Below, piece by piece: positions 1-10,112 of a DNA stretch of 64,000 nt. The position numbers and the translations under genes were made by a program. How positions within the stretch are numbered: position 1 is the stretch's first letter; each line of letters opens with the position of its first letter. The notes below the pieces were generated by a model. It was given only the letters and a program-made list of their open reading frames with translations, made no database searches and had not been told where the DNA came from. Source of the stretch: Pegoplata infirma. Its lineage: Eukaryota; Arthropoda; Insecta; Diptera; Anthomyiidae. The stretch lies in the NCBI GenBank assembly GCA_963921195.1, contig OY992536.1, positions 326,819,038 to 326,883,037 of the forward strand, given 5' to 3'.

Positions 1-900
1 ATGTTTACGGGGTGCTGAACAAATCTTGGGAACATAGGAACACAATCTAAACGTGTTTAGGCACTCTAAATAGCTCATGAAGACCACTCTGTACCTTAAA
101 AATAGTCTTTTTGGCAAAAAAGTCCACAAAAAGCCCCACAACTGCCCAGCACTCGCCCCTAGATGGATAAAATGTAAGACAGACTCCCATTAATTTTTGT
201 CTCCTACCATTTTTTTTTCAAACACACTTTAGCACTGGGTCCACCCCCTAAGGGTGCTCCAATACAAAGATTATATTTTTATAAAACTGCTCCTACCGCT
301 CTAACTGTCCCAATCGTGCCCCTAGAGGAGTTAAATGTATGACCGACCCTCAATATTTTTTCCACCCCACCATTTTCAAAGGACATACCTACCCTACCAT
401 CTATCTTTAACACTTAAGGTGGGGAACATACATTTTTTACTAATTTGTTTTATGAAACAAGCTCCACGGCTACCATGGTGTCTCCTAGAGTGCTCAAAAG
501 TAAGACCGACCCCCATTAATTTTTATCCCTCAACATTATTTTCGAATATACCTACACCCTATCTCCACTACCTAAGGGGCTCCCATACAAAATTACTTAT
601 TTATAAAATGTTCTCTTACCACTCCGACTGTTCCAGGGGTTGCCCCTAGGGGAGTCAAATGTATGACCGACCCCCAATATTTTTTTATTCCCAATGCTTT
701 TTCAGATCATACCTACCCTCTATCTTTAGCCCTTAAAGTGGTTCTCATTATTTTTTTTTGTAAACTTCTCTAAGGCTTAAAGATATAGGGTAGGTATGAT
801 CTGGAAAAACGTTGGAGATCAGAAAATATTGGGGGTCGATCAAACATTTGACTCCTCTAGGGGCACGCATGGGACACAGAGAGTGATATTTGCTGCTATC
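1..900. repeat. 160-bp tandem repeat with inverted last unit
   Basis: A block around CCCCTAGA followed by ATGACCGACCCCCAATATT-like sequence recurs at about 155, 319, 482 and 642, giving a period near 160 bp. Each unit also carries CATACCTACCCTCTATCTT-like and TTATAAAATGTTCTC-like stretches. At about 770-880 the same sequence returns on the other strand (TAGGGTAGGTATGATCTGG, then CTCCTCTAGGGGCA), so the last unit forms an imperfect hairpin with the preceding one. Short ORFs across it follow no family I know and are probably chance. The array runs off the left edge of the window. Confidence 0.75.
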
Positions 901-1505
901 ACTCAACAGTTTAAAAATTAATTTTTTTTTTAAAAAAAGTCCAAGAAAAAAAATTTTTTTTTTCGCATAAAATGTTTACAGTATTTGTTCAACGGACTAT
1001 TAGCCACATTATTGCCGAATATAGTTAGGCGGTAGCACCAAGTCTGATTAAGTTGTTGGGCGAAAACTGATGACACCATTTTTTGTGGGTCCCACTGTTT
1101 TTCTTAATTTTTGGAGGCCAATAAAAGGGAGTTGGTCACCGTACTGGACAATCGGAGAATAGGATTTTACTGCCTTTTGGTAGTAGAATCGAACCCATTT
1201 GTCAAATTCTTGTGTTTTTCAAAAAGTCTTTATTTGTTGCATAGTATATTCAGTTAAATCGGTTCATGGGCAACAAACAGGAGCCTATTAACTCAAACTT
1301 CGTTTGTATGTGTTTTTACACTAATAAAAGATCCATTTTCTGGAAAACACTGGCGTTGGTGTTTTAAGTTCGGTCTCGACCGACTATTTTTTTCTTGTTT
1401 TTTTTTTGCCTAAATAAATAAAAACAAAAGTAATAAATTTATATTTTTAATTACAGTATTTTATTTTACTAAAATATACATTTTGTTCCTTTATAACTAA
1501 ACTTT
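901..1505. other. No gene seen; AT-rich sequence
   Basis: Runs of A and T with several short mixed-composition patches. I see no ORF of note, no paired inverted repeat and no tRNA-like boxes. It may be old transposon sequence. Confidence 0.5.
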
Positions 1506-1507
1506 AT

Positions 1508-1645
1508 TTTTATACCCTCTAACTACAGTATGGGGGTATTCTCACTTTGTCATTCCGTATGTAACGCATCAAAATATCGGTGTAGGACCCCATAAAGTAT
1601 ATATATTTATGATCAGTGATCGATTCTAAGACATTCTAGCAATTA
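1508..1645 (-). repeat. Truncated TATACCCTCC-family repeat
   Basis: This is the 3' part of the same repeat found complete at about 6.86, 15.2 and 37.2 kb, here on the minus strand. Shared blocks are ATACCCTCTAACTACAGTAT, CACTTTGTCATTCCGT, the GATATTTTGATGCGTTAC block and the ACCCCATAAAGTATATATA block. It stops after GATCGATTCTAAGACATTCT, so the rest of the element is missing. Confidence 0.75.
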
Positions 1646-1654
1646 TCTGAAAAA

Positions 1655-2290
1655 GGTTGGATACAAAGCTCCTTTAGGACGGAAAAACCTTCCTTCATTT
1701 CTTTCTGACATCGGAAAGATTGAAATCATTCAACATCAACAAAATAAAATTGCATCTGTATGTCCATCATGATGGACATACAGATGCAATTTTAAGCTGC
1801 AGCTTCTATGATTTCAGGTGATGGAGATACAAATTCTTTAAAACCAAAGATTAATAATTAAATTAATTTTTGCTTAAAATCATCCTTTAGTGAATTATTT
1901 CAATCCCATCCTAAGGCTCCCACGGATTTGGGCACTTCTATAGAAGTTTTATTTAATGGTCCAGCGGGTACAAAATCATTTGCAGTATTTTTTAAATTGG
2001 AATATGGCGCTGAAAACATTTACTTTTGAGCAGCCTGTGAACCTTTTGAACATTTATAAAGGCAGGCGCAATCCTTTATATAAGTCCAACGGTTCTTTGG
2101 AACCAGTAAATGTAGATTCTTCGGCTCGTAGTTTGGTAGAACAAAATTTAAATGATGAAGACCTTAATCTATTTCAGCCGGCCCAAAAACAAATATTTAA
2201 TTCATTGAATTTTGATTGTTATCCAAGTTTTCTTTGTGATCCTACGGGACGGTTATACGTTTCCCGTACTAGTTCCATCCGTTTAATCAG
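1655..2290 (+). pseudogene. RGS-domain pseudogene, Loco/RGS12-14-like
   Basis: Regulators of G-protein signalling speed GTP hydrolysis on G-alpha subunits. From about 1873 one frame reads SFAVFFKLEYGAENIYF, the first core helices of an RGS domain, then TGA where the conserved tryptophan (FW.ACE) belongs, then AACE. The frame then breaks. From about 2090 a second frame reads SLEPVNVDSSAR, then FQPAQKQIFNSLNFDCYPSF, the last RGS helices. The expected stretch between the halves is shortened, so a deletion with frameshift is likely. Upstream, 1663-1770 may hold more of the gene (APLGRKNLPSFLSDIGKIE), but this is uncertain. The EPVNVDS and AQKQIF motifs recall the Loco group from memory. No introns are evident, so a processed copy or a single captured exon are both possible. 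It cannot encode a full domain. Confidence 0.8.
1746..1793. repeat. Perfect 48-bp palindrome
   Basis: Two 24-base arms meet with no spacer; the left arm contains TTGCATCTGTATGTCCATCA and the right arm is its exact complement. It interrupts the possible upstream part of the RGS pseudogene. A spacerless perfect palindrome is unusual and could come from fold-back repair or be a cloning or assembly join. Confidence 0.95.
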
Positions 2291-2366
2291 GGTGAGCTCC
2301 TTATGAAACTCCTAATTTCGACATCCGGCAGATCAGAGGGATCGTGATGTTAACTTGCTGCCACAA
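2291..2366 (-). pseudogene. 3' end of an RNase H-type non-LTR retrotransposon
   Basis: Read on the minus strand, this scrap gives DPSDLPDVEI, then RSFIRSS and a stop. It matches the C-terminus of the larger minus-strand fragment at 48.1-48.3 kb, which ends LSDVEIQYLRSFIRSS. Only the last 20 or so codons remain, and they abut the RGS pseudogene. Very short, but the match between the two loci is clear. Confidence 0.7.
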
Positions 2367-2726
2367 CCTGCCATGTAAAAAATATAAATAGATTTTGCAA
2401 AACAAAATATGTGTATATTTATACTTACGTACATACTTATGTATATACCATGGACTAATAATCTTCCTTGATACATACAATAAATTGTTTTTTATAACAA
2501 AAGTTAAAAAATTGTATTTTTTTGCACAATACGTACACATATAATTTTTATGTTTTTTCTGAAACGTCAAACGTTTTTTTGACGTTTGTTTTAACTATTT
2601 TTCGTTTAACTTAGTGGTAACAGCGCCGTCTGTCGGATAGAAAAAACTTCATTCCATTTAAAATATTTGGATTAAGATAATCCAAAACTGCGAAAAAACA
2701 CACTTAATGTTCTTTTGAGCTTGAAA
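2367..2726. other. No gene seen
   Basis: AT-rich sequence with short low-quality ORFs only. A dyad, AAACGTCAAACG / TTTTTTGACGTTTG, sits near 2560-2590. Confidence 0.5.
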
Positions 2727-3303
2727 TAGTGTTTGGATGTCTGCAATAGAATTTTATGATGATTTTTTTTTCTAGAGTACGCTAAACCTCTATCTCGTTT
2801 TAATGGGTCATTTAAGTCCTTTTTTGGGAAATGGCTTAAAAGCCTACTAAGACGTGCTCTTAAAGGGTTAAAATGTTCTACGATTATTTTCAGCATCAAA
2901 TTTCACTGGGGGTTTCCGAAGGTAGAAAGTTAGACCAGCATAAGAAAAATGCATAAAAATGGTTAATTGTAAAGTATCATTAATTTTTTATATATTTTCC
3001 TACATTTTTTAGTTACAATTGTATACGGTTTCTGGCAAAAATAGTGAATTACACTTAAAAATTTATCTTTTTACTGCATTTTCATTATACCAGTCGAACT
3101 TTCTGCCTTCAGTAACGCCTAGTGAAATTTGAGGCAGAACATATTCGTTGAACATTTTAACCCTTTAAACGCAAGTCTTTGTAGACTTTTGAGCCATTTC
3201 TTAAAAAAGTACTTAAATATTAATAAATACGGCAGATAGAGGGTTAATATATTCTAGAAAAAAAATCCCCATCAAATTCTATTGAAGACATCCAAACACT
3301 ATT
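2727..3303. mobile_element. Fold-back element, imperfect arms of about 250 bp
   Basis: ATAGTGTTTGGATGTC near 2727 is matched by GACATCCAAACACTAT near 3288. Further in, TTTTTTTTCTAGA pairs with TCTAGAAAAAAA, GGCTTAAA with TTTGAGCC, and the CATCAAATTTCACT block with AGTGAAATTTGA. The centre is AT-rich near 3000. The left arm recurs as a partial copy at 63183-63310. No target duplication could be defined and there is no transposase. Confidence 0.7.
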
Positions 3304-3780
3304 TTACAACATTACACTACAGTTACATTATTTTTTTCAAACGCCTTTAAAAAAAAATTAAAAATCCATTGGGGCTATAAAAAAAATTTGAGACGTTACA
3401 GAGCAAACCCCATTAGGGGTTTTACTACTACACACAAGTATTTTCAAACTCTTTAGGTTTGGTTGAGGCCCTAAGAAATGACCCTTCAATTGTGTCACAG
3501 TGTAATCGGTTCAAGAACGCATTATGTTATCCTGCAATCGATTTTACTTAACATTATAGAATCGATGATTTTTGTTTGAAATTGTCACGAATGCAATCGG
3601 CGGTTAGAGCAAGTATTTTTTTTTTTTGTAAAAATTAATTAACAATGAATATTTTGTTGTGATCACCGTAGAATGTATTCTACACCATTTCCAATTGTAT
3701 TTTTAAATTTTCAAAATGGATTTTATAATTTTTCAAATACATTTTAAAATTTTGCTAAATGTATTTTAAAATTGTCCAAA
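3304..3780. other. No gene seen
   Basis: Intergenic sequence with a GGGGCTATAAAAAA-like patch and an ATTTTAAAATTTT-rich stretch near 3700-3780. Nothing recognisable is coded. Confidence 0.45.
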
Positions 3781-3784
3781 TATG

Positions 3785-3985
3785 TTCTAGGTTTATTCTA
3801 GCTCAAGGTCGAGGTGTCGATTAAGTCTTGCAAAAACGACCAATAAAAATAAATTAAAAACAGAAAAATATTTTTCTTGAAAACTATTCTATACGAATAT
3901 CATAATTTTGATTAGTAAAGGAAATACTGACCTCCTGCTAGAATAAACCTACTCAAAATAGGTATAATATTCTAAAGGGCGAATA
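3785..3985. mobile_element. Half-copy of the CTCGAGGTCA fold-back family
   Basis: It shares the order GGTTTATTCTAGCTC, ATTAAGTCTTGCAAAAA, AAAACAGAAAAAT, CTTGAAAA, TATTCTA, TTAGTAAAGGAAAT with the element at 20.74-21.31 kb. It is one arm plus an end; the second arm is missing. Related ends occur at 17.74-17.83 and 30.6/31.4 kb. Confidence 0.65.
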
Positions 3986-4177
3986 AAACAGTTTTTTTTT
4001 TTTTAATAAAAATTAATCAGAATTAGAACAAAATGGTTAGAACGGCATGGTGAACACTAGTGTTGTCCACTATTCGATATATGTATGTATATCAAAAACC
4101 GGTTTTCGAATATTTAAAAAAATCCGCCATTTTTGAAAACCGATTTTCGAATTTTTACTCAAAAACCGGTTCGAATA

Positions 4178-4880
4178 CAGTCGAACCCGGTTATAACGAA
4201 CTCCGAGGGACCAGTAAAAATAGTTCGTTACAAGCGAAGTTCGCTATAAGCGGGGTATATTTTATATCAACCAAGTTTTATTTCCAAAAAAAGTTCCAAT
4301 TTGATTTTATTTAACGTTTTTTTTTTTTAATTAACTACTTTTTGAGAAGAAAGAATTAAAAATTTAAACAAATTTTATCAAAATTATATTATTAACCAAA
4401 ATTTTCTAACTTTTTGTGAGTTTAGTAAACATAATTGCCGCACATTTTAAAATATTTTTGGGAGTTCGTTATAAAAAGGTAAATAAGGGGGCCCCCGTAT
4501 TCTAGTTGGTAGCGTGCTAGCCTTTCAACGTGGGGGTCGTGGGTTCGATTCCCACCAGAACCCTTGGTTTTTTTCGCTACAACGAGACGACGGTCATTGC
4601 TACCAGTTCTCGGTTAGATGGAATTTATTAAAAATGAGTTGTAAATAAATAGAAAGAATAAATAAAAATAATTGATCAAAAAAACTAAAAAGGTAAATAT
4701 ACATAAATTGTGTTCCTGGGACCATAAAAGGTAGTTTTAACCGAGGATTCGTTATAACCGAGTTCGTTATAAAAGAAGTATTTTGTGTGGAAATTGCTGG
4801 CAAAACGTCGGGAATTTGAAATTAGTTCGTTTTAACCGAGAATTCGTTATAACCGAGTTCGTTATAACCGAGTTTGACTG
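4178..4880. mobile_element. pogo/Tigger-like miniature element, TA target sites
   Basis: It begins CAGTCGAACCCGGTTATAAC and ends with the complement of CAGTCAAACTCGGTTATAAC; both ends are flanked by TA. Extra copies of GTTCGTTATAACCGAG-like sequence sit next to the right end, as in pogo/Tigger families whose terminal repeats are iterated. There is no transposase. A tRNA-like Pol III unit lies inside it at 4491-4564. A pogo-type transposase in trans is inferred from the termini only. Confidence 0.8.
4491..4564 (+). ncRNA. tRNA-like Pol III unit (SINE head or tRNA pseudogene)
   Basis: It has an A box (TAGTTGGTAGCG, about 4503-4514) and a perfect T arm: GTGGG stem, TTCGATT loop, CCCAC stem (B box GGTTCGATTCC at about 4542). 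The spacing of the two boxes fits a tRNA, and CCTTTCA sits where an anticodon loop would. The acceptor and D stems do not pair well, so it is unlikely to be a working tRNA. A T run after it (GGTTTTTTTCG) could end Pol III transcription. No poly-A or LINE tail is attached. Confidence 0.55.
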
Positions 4881-4882
4881 TA

Positions 4883-5499
4883 ACAGGTTTTTTGTTTGTT
4901 TTATAAATCTTCTGATTTTAATTTTTTTCTATTACTACAGGTTTTTGAGAAAATTGAGGTAAAAATTTACAAAAATGCAGTTTTTGACCCTTTATGATAG
5001 CTTCTACTTATAGAAACCTTGGAAACTTCTCAAATTAAAGTGTTAAAGTTGTTGCAAGTAACATGATTCTGACACAATTTTTGGATCGCTATAATCATTC
5101 TTAAAGTCAAAATTTCTTTTAGTTAACTTTTGAGTGTACTTTGACGATAAGTTTCTCAAAAACAAGACTACATCACGTTTACATTAAGAATTCAGAATAT
5201 ACCTCTTTTTCGCAAACACGTTTTTTTGCATAAATGCATTTTATTAGCAGAGACCTACAATCCTATGCAGAAATTTTGGGGAAATTTTGACTTTTAAGGC
5301 TAAAAAAATTACTTTGAAAGTGCAATAATTCGTATATTTTTATATTTTTGTTTAAATTGGGAGTGAACTAACGCATAATTTTGATTAAATACAACACAAA
5401 AACATACAAAAATTTTACTTTCGGTAACAATGTGTTAAAAGAACATTACGAGGAACAAACCACACTTATTATATTGGCAAAAAAATTTACCGTTCTTGA
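4883..5499. other. No gene seen; old repeat sequence
   Basis: AT-rich sequence that appears to be the left flank of whatever the 5.5-kb hAT-like element inserted into. I find no coding signal. Confidence 0.4.
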
Positions 5500-5507
5500 G
5501 TTATAAG

Positions 5508-6057
5508 CAAGGAGAGGACTTTCATGCAAATGCATGATTTTCCCCTTTGGTCATAGAACAGCATAAACAAGATATCTTTGCAAATCAAAGAATTTGCTTT
5601 AAAATGGCATCGATTCGTTAGTGCATATTTTTGCATATTTTGCTTAAAATGCATATTTTTGCATATTTTGCTATTATTTCGCTATAAATGCATATTTTTA
5701 GGTTATATTTTGTATAAATTTTAGTTTTTTAACTATTTTTTTAGTATTTTTAGCTATTTTAAGGATTTTTTTTTGATATTTTTTTTTTTTGCATTTAAGC
5801 AATTTTTAAATTTTTTTAGATAATTTTTATTTTTTAATAACATTTTATACACACTGTAGATATGCATATCTAATCTTAAAATGCCAGACTGAATTTAAGT
5901 TTTATGTTTTTTTTTTCAATGAAAGTAAAAAAAACAAGTTGATATTTATGATTTTTAGTGCATATTTTAAGATTTTTAGTGCATATTTCAACACTTTTTA
6001 GTGCATATTTTAGGCGCCTAAAACATAGTTTTTTAGTGCATGAAGGTCCTGTCCCTG
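5508..6057. mobile_element. hAT-like miniature element, 8-bp duplication GTTATAAG
   Basis: The ends CAAGGAGAGGACTTTCATGCA and, inverted, CAGGGACAGGACCTTCATGC are flanked by identical 8-mers GTTATAAG (5500-5507 and 6058-6065). An 8-bp duplication and CA-starting terminal repeats fit the hAT superfamily. The interior is AT-rich and repeats GCATATTTT and TTTTTAGTGCATATTTT many times. The octamer-like word ATGCAAATGCAT sits beside the left end. It shares ends and interior with the element at 19387-20725. No transposase. Confidence 0.85.
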
Positions 6058-6065
6058 GTTATAAG

Positions 6066-6855
6066 ACTTTAAAGTGTGGAAAGCAAAAAGGGCGAATATC
6101 CATCCTTAATAAAATATTATATAAAAATTATTTAGCTGCGAGTTTAAAATTGATATTAGCTAAAATTTGAAATTGTACACAAAAAAAAAACAATCTTAGC
6201 ACATACAAACTTTTAGTGTTAATACTGCATCCAATGTCAGGAATAAAAACCAAAAATTTTTTCATGTCCTTTTATGTTACGTCGTAATATGCAGTCAAGG
6301 GTTAATATTATAATTCCAAAAAATGTATTTAGTGTCATAAAGAATTACTACTGCATCAAATGGCAGGAATATTAAAAAAAAAATTAACAAAAAAAAATTT
6401 TTTTGCATGTCCTGGCAATCCTTAAAAAGTGTATCCTTGAAGTCCTTAAAGTGTTACAAACAAATACCAACCATAGTTCGTCAAGTATTGCAAGTCTCAT
6501 GAAAATGTAGTCAAAATCTGCTGCAAAATAACACATTTTTATTCAAATTTCAATACATTTTTTTGGATATTCGCCCTTTTTCCATTTAAGCAAAAAATTG
6601 AAGTCCAATTTTTGGCAAGTTCTCTTTCGAATACCTTACTAAAATTTTGTATATAGGTAGATGTGACCTAAATCTTTAAGCTAATACCAAAAAGTTGACA
6701 AAAATATTATTTTTAACCGTTTCCTGCGTTTTTATTGTCCCCTGTAAAATTCTACAAATGGTCTATTCGTCTTTATTCGCATGAAATATTCAATTGTTAA
6801 TTGTTAACAATTTTTGATTGCTGTGTTAATGTTTTGCTAAAAAAAACTATCGTAA
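6066..6855. other. Inverted-repeat remnant; no gene
   Basis: AAGGGCGAATATCC near 6090 is matched in reverse by GGATATTCGCCCTTTTTCC near 6565, suggesting an old fold-back of about 480 bp. The rest is AT-rich, with repeated TGCATC(C/A)AATG and GCAGGAAT patches. No coding signal. Confidence 0.5.
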
Positions 6856-6861
6856 AGTTTA

Positions 6862-7503
6862 ACAAGTAAGAGTGTTAAATTCGGCTGTGCCGAATCTTTT
6901 ATACCCTCCAACATGTAAAAAAAATGTTCAGGGGCATTTTTTTTTGGGAGGGGGCAGTGGGGGCACCACTCCCTCACGAAAAATGTTTACTTATGCTGTT
7001 TGCACTAAATAATAAAATTTTATCATTATTTAAACTATTTTTTACATCCACGCCCTAAAAAGGGGGGCGGGAAAAAAAAACTAAATTTTTTAGTCCCCCC
7101 GGTCCTAGTGCAGTACTCTGAACTTCTTCTTGCATAAATTTGTTTCATTTGGCTAACAAAAATTTAAAAAAACACTTCAAAAAAAATCGTGTTTTTCAGA
7201 GGTTGGTTTAGTTACCCAAGGGGGGCCTTTTTTCCCCCTGGTACGATTTTGCCCATTTACGAACTTAACCTGCCTAGGACCATAAGATATATTCGTACCA
7301 AATTTCAGGAGGCTAGCTGTTTTATTTTGGACTGCATAGTGCCATCTAAAGACAGACGGACGGACATTCACAGAATGTATTAGAATCGATCATGGATCAA
7401 TAATATATATACTTTATGGGGTACCCGACCGATATTTCGATGCGTTACAAACGGAATGACAAAGTGACTATACCCCCATACTGTGGTTAGAGGGTATAAA
7501 AAA
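6862..7503 (+). repeat. TATACCCTCC-family repeat, full copy
   Basis: It starts AACAAGTAAGAGTGTTAAA, followed by the small hairpin TTCGGCTGTGCCGAA and TATACCCTCCAAC, and closes with GTTAGAGGGTATAAAAA, so the subterminal TATACCCTC pairs with GAGGGTATA. A window at 7189-7383 reads FFRGWFS, then PRG, FFPPG and ILP, and is similar in the copy at 37.2 kb. The 3' block ACCGATATTTCGATGCGTTA is shared by all copies. I believe this family is common in calyptrate flies. It is non-autonomous and its class is not clear to me. Confidence 0.8.
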
Positions 7504-7504
7504 A

Positions 7505-8170
7505 TGTTCGCAATTGTTTTTAAACTAAACGTCAAATAATAAATAACGTACACTTCACTGTTGACATTTGTTGTATGAAAAATAATAACCATGTAATTTG
7601 TTTTTTTGTCTATTATTTTACCAATAATAGGCAAAAAAAAAGTTAATAACAAAGCCAAGCAATACACACTTTAAAAAGTTTGCTTCCGGCGTAAAATAAG
7701 TTATTATGAATTGTTTATATTCACAACACGAATACAGCATACAAACTAGGGGATCCAATTTAAATCGTTTTAACCGGGTTTTAAAAGTCGTTACTAATTA
7801 TTAAAATTATTTTGAAAATGGATTAGGATGATTAAAATCAGCAGTTTTCACTCATCACTTCCTTTCCCTTCGTCTAGTATATTTATAAGAAGTTAAAATT
7901 TATTTTTTTTAGTTTTTTTGTATTAATTAAAAAATATTTGATCAACCGATTTGCTGCCAACCGAATGATTACCCTTAAACCTAATTATTTATTCGAACAA
8001 CATTCATACAAAGTTAATGGTTTATTTGTTTTTAGTTTTATTTATTAGCGGAGTTGTCCTATGTATGAAAAATATGTGTTTCATCTTTCTGCAAAATCAT
8101 TTTTTGTGCAGTTGTTTCTTTTTTCCCCCTAATATAAGTATGATTTAGTAATGAAAATAAAACATATTTT
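7505..8170. other. No gene seen
   Basis: AT-rich intergenic sequence. Short ORFs on either strand have no recognisable domain. Confidence 0.45.
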
Positions 8171-8206
8171 ATAACCCAGCAAAAAAAGTGTACTAAATTT
8201 CTTAAA

Positions 8207-8503
8207 AACGATTATGGCCTCTGTTCTGTCTTTCACAACTTTTCAATTCACATCAAAATTTCCGAATCACATGAAATCAAGTGAAGTGTTTTGCTGATCA
8301 CGTTTTCATTCGAAGTTAAAATCGAATAATTAAAATTTAAGAAATTATAAGGAAAAAAGTGCATTTGTTTTACTTTCACCAAATATTATTTATGTGAAAC
8401 AAACCGAAAAAGAAATTCGGATGTGAACTCTAGAACACCAACAAAATTCGGAAACTTGAATTTTCACATTTTTTATGTGAATTACTTTTTTTGGAACAGC
8501 GGC
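8207..8503. mobile_element. Miniature element with GGCCKCTGTTC ends
   Basis: Starts GGCCTCTGTTCTGTC and ends with GGAACAGCGGCC. A second copy lies at 17838-18072. Between the ends are TTTCACATAAAT-like and AATTCACATTTT-like blocks that also pair. No coding capacity. Confidence 0.7.
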
Positions 8504-9027
8504 CTATATCTTTGAATTTATAAAAAACTCAAATTGATTTATCTCAGTCGGCTCTTTATATAGATATATAGATTAAACCGCCCGAATTACTTAAAATAAA
8601 ATTTGTGTATATATTTTTAGCATTCAAAACTTTTAGAGATTAATTACAATTGGCAAATTCAACCTGTTCCTTGTTTATTGGATCAGTCTGATTCAAAATC
8701 GTGGTAAATCATGAGCGCGACTGAGTGTAAGTCAAAAATCACTCACGTGCCCATCTGTAGTTTAGATGATTATTTTAACCCTTTGACCGGGACTTTTGAT
8801 TTTCGATCCACTGTGCTGCGATGAGCTAAAAATTTTTAAAACCATTAAATTTATCATCCGGTTTATACAAAAAAATTAATAAAAAACTTAAGTTTGTAAA
8901 ATATTTTTTTTTAAATATGAAAAAACTACGGTAAATTTTACAAAAATAGTAATTTTGAAAATATCGTTTTAAAACGCAAATGTAACATAACCAAACGCAA
9001 TAATAAAACAATTTTTATGTTAGAGAC

Positions 9028-9757
9028 TCGGGTGGCCCAAAATTCCTTTTGCTTCGCTACAGGTCAACGTACCTTAAAAAATGAATAATGGTATCGTAAC
9101 TAATATTTTGCGCCAAATTGCAGTACCCTACGACGATTAGAAGGGGATGATAACTGATCACATGTGTTTGCAACCTCCGAAGAAATAAAAAAAAATTTTT
9201 TTGCAATTCTAAAAATTACTACATGGAATGGTATCGTTACAAGAGCACATAAGTCACATATGGCCATTTTGTCCTAAGGTTGTCTACAAAAGACAATAAG
9301 GACATTTTAGTTTCGATTAGGAAAAAAACAAAAAAAAAATTTTATATTGTACTCAAATTAAAGATATTTGTATTACCTTTCAAATGAACTTTATCGCAAC
9401 TTAATGGTCCGCATAGCTTTTGAGTTACAGCGGTTTTAGTGAAATGCAGTGTTCCGCTTTTTTTAATATGCATTTTTTTTGTTTAAGGACAATCTTAGGA
9501 CAAAATGGCCACATGTGAATTATGTGCTCTTGTTACGCTACCATTCCATATGGTTATTTTTAAGATTGCAAAAAAAAAAATTTAAGATTTCTTTGGAGGT
9601 TGCAAAAACTTATGATCACTTACCATCCCCTTCCAATCGTTGTAGGTTGCTGAAATTTGGGGCAAATTGTTCTTTACGATGCCATCTATCATATTTTGAG
9701 GTACGTTCAGTTGTGAGTTATACTTGGTATTTTTCTATATGTTGATGGGCCACATTA
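9028..9757. mobile_element. hAT-like fold-back, 8-bp duplication TTRGAGAC
   Basis: TTAGAGAC on the left (9020-9027) and TTGGAGAC on the right (9758-9765) flank a fold-back starting TCGGGTGGCCCAAAA and ending TGGGCCACATTA. Inside, GTATCGTTACAAGAGCACATAA-like sequence pairs with its complement near 9520, and AAGGGGATGATAA with TTACCATCCCCTT. The flanking sequence (CGCAATAATA, then GAGACCATAG) is continuous in the related copy at 20040-20100, which lacks this insertion, so an empty site is visible within the window. Confidence 0.8.
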
Positions 9758-10112
9758 TTGGAGACCATAGCCCAACTTTATTATTGCGCTTTATACCAGA
9801 TTTTAAATCCATCGAATGGCTACTGTGCATTCTTTCAAAAATGCTAAATAGCCATTTTTCTCATTTTAAGCCTTGAATAACTAAAAATCTATGCTTGATG
9901 GACAAATTTCAAGAACAGATTTGGAACTAGACGATCAAAGACTACTAAAATTGCTTATCAGAATTCAAACTGGAAAAAGCTTGTAAAGCGGTGTAATTAT
10001 TTGTAATTCAATATATAAATTTGAATATTTGTATGACTGGTATGCTGTTTTACGACTAGGCGTGTATACATTGAAAATATCATATTTTTGCTGGGTAATA
10101 AGTTAAGTACAT

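Larger units (their letters stand above)
8175..10095. mobile_element. CCCAGCAAAAA-ended element, TAA flanks, heavily nested
   Basis: It begins CCCAGCAAAAAAAGTG and ends TATTTTTGCTGGG, both flanked by TAA, which suggests a 3-bp target duplication. The same type of end occurs at 56694/58802 and, more diverged, near 46288/46977. The interior holds at least a GGCC(T/G)CTGTTC element (8207-8503), a copy of the Harbinger-like sequence of 19.5-20.3 kb, and a hAT-like insertion at 9028-9757. It could also be two unrelated ends that happen to face each other. Confidence 0.55.

Noticed and set aside
335..649. 104-codon plus-strand frame
   Set aside because: It runs across units of the 160-bp tandem repeat and has no recognisable domain.
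4491..4564. Functional tRNA gene
   Set aside because: T arm and boxes are good, but acceptor and D stems do not pair, so I call it tRNA-like only.
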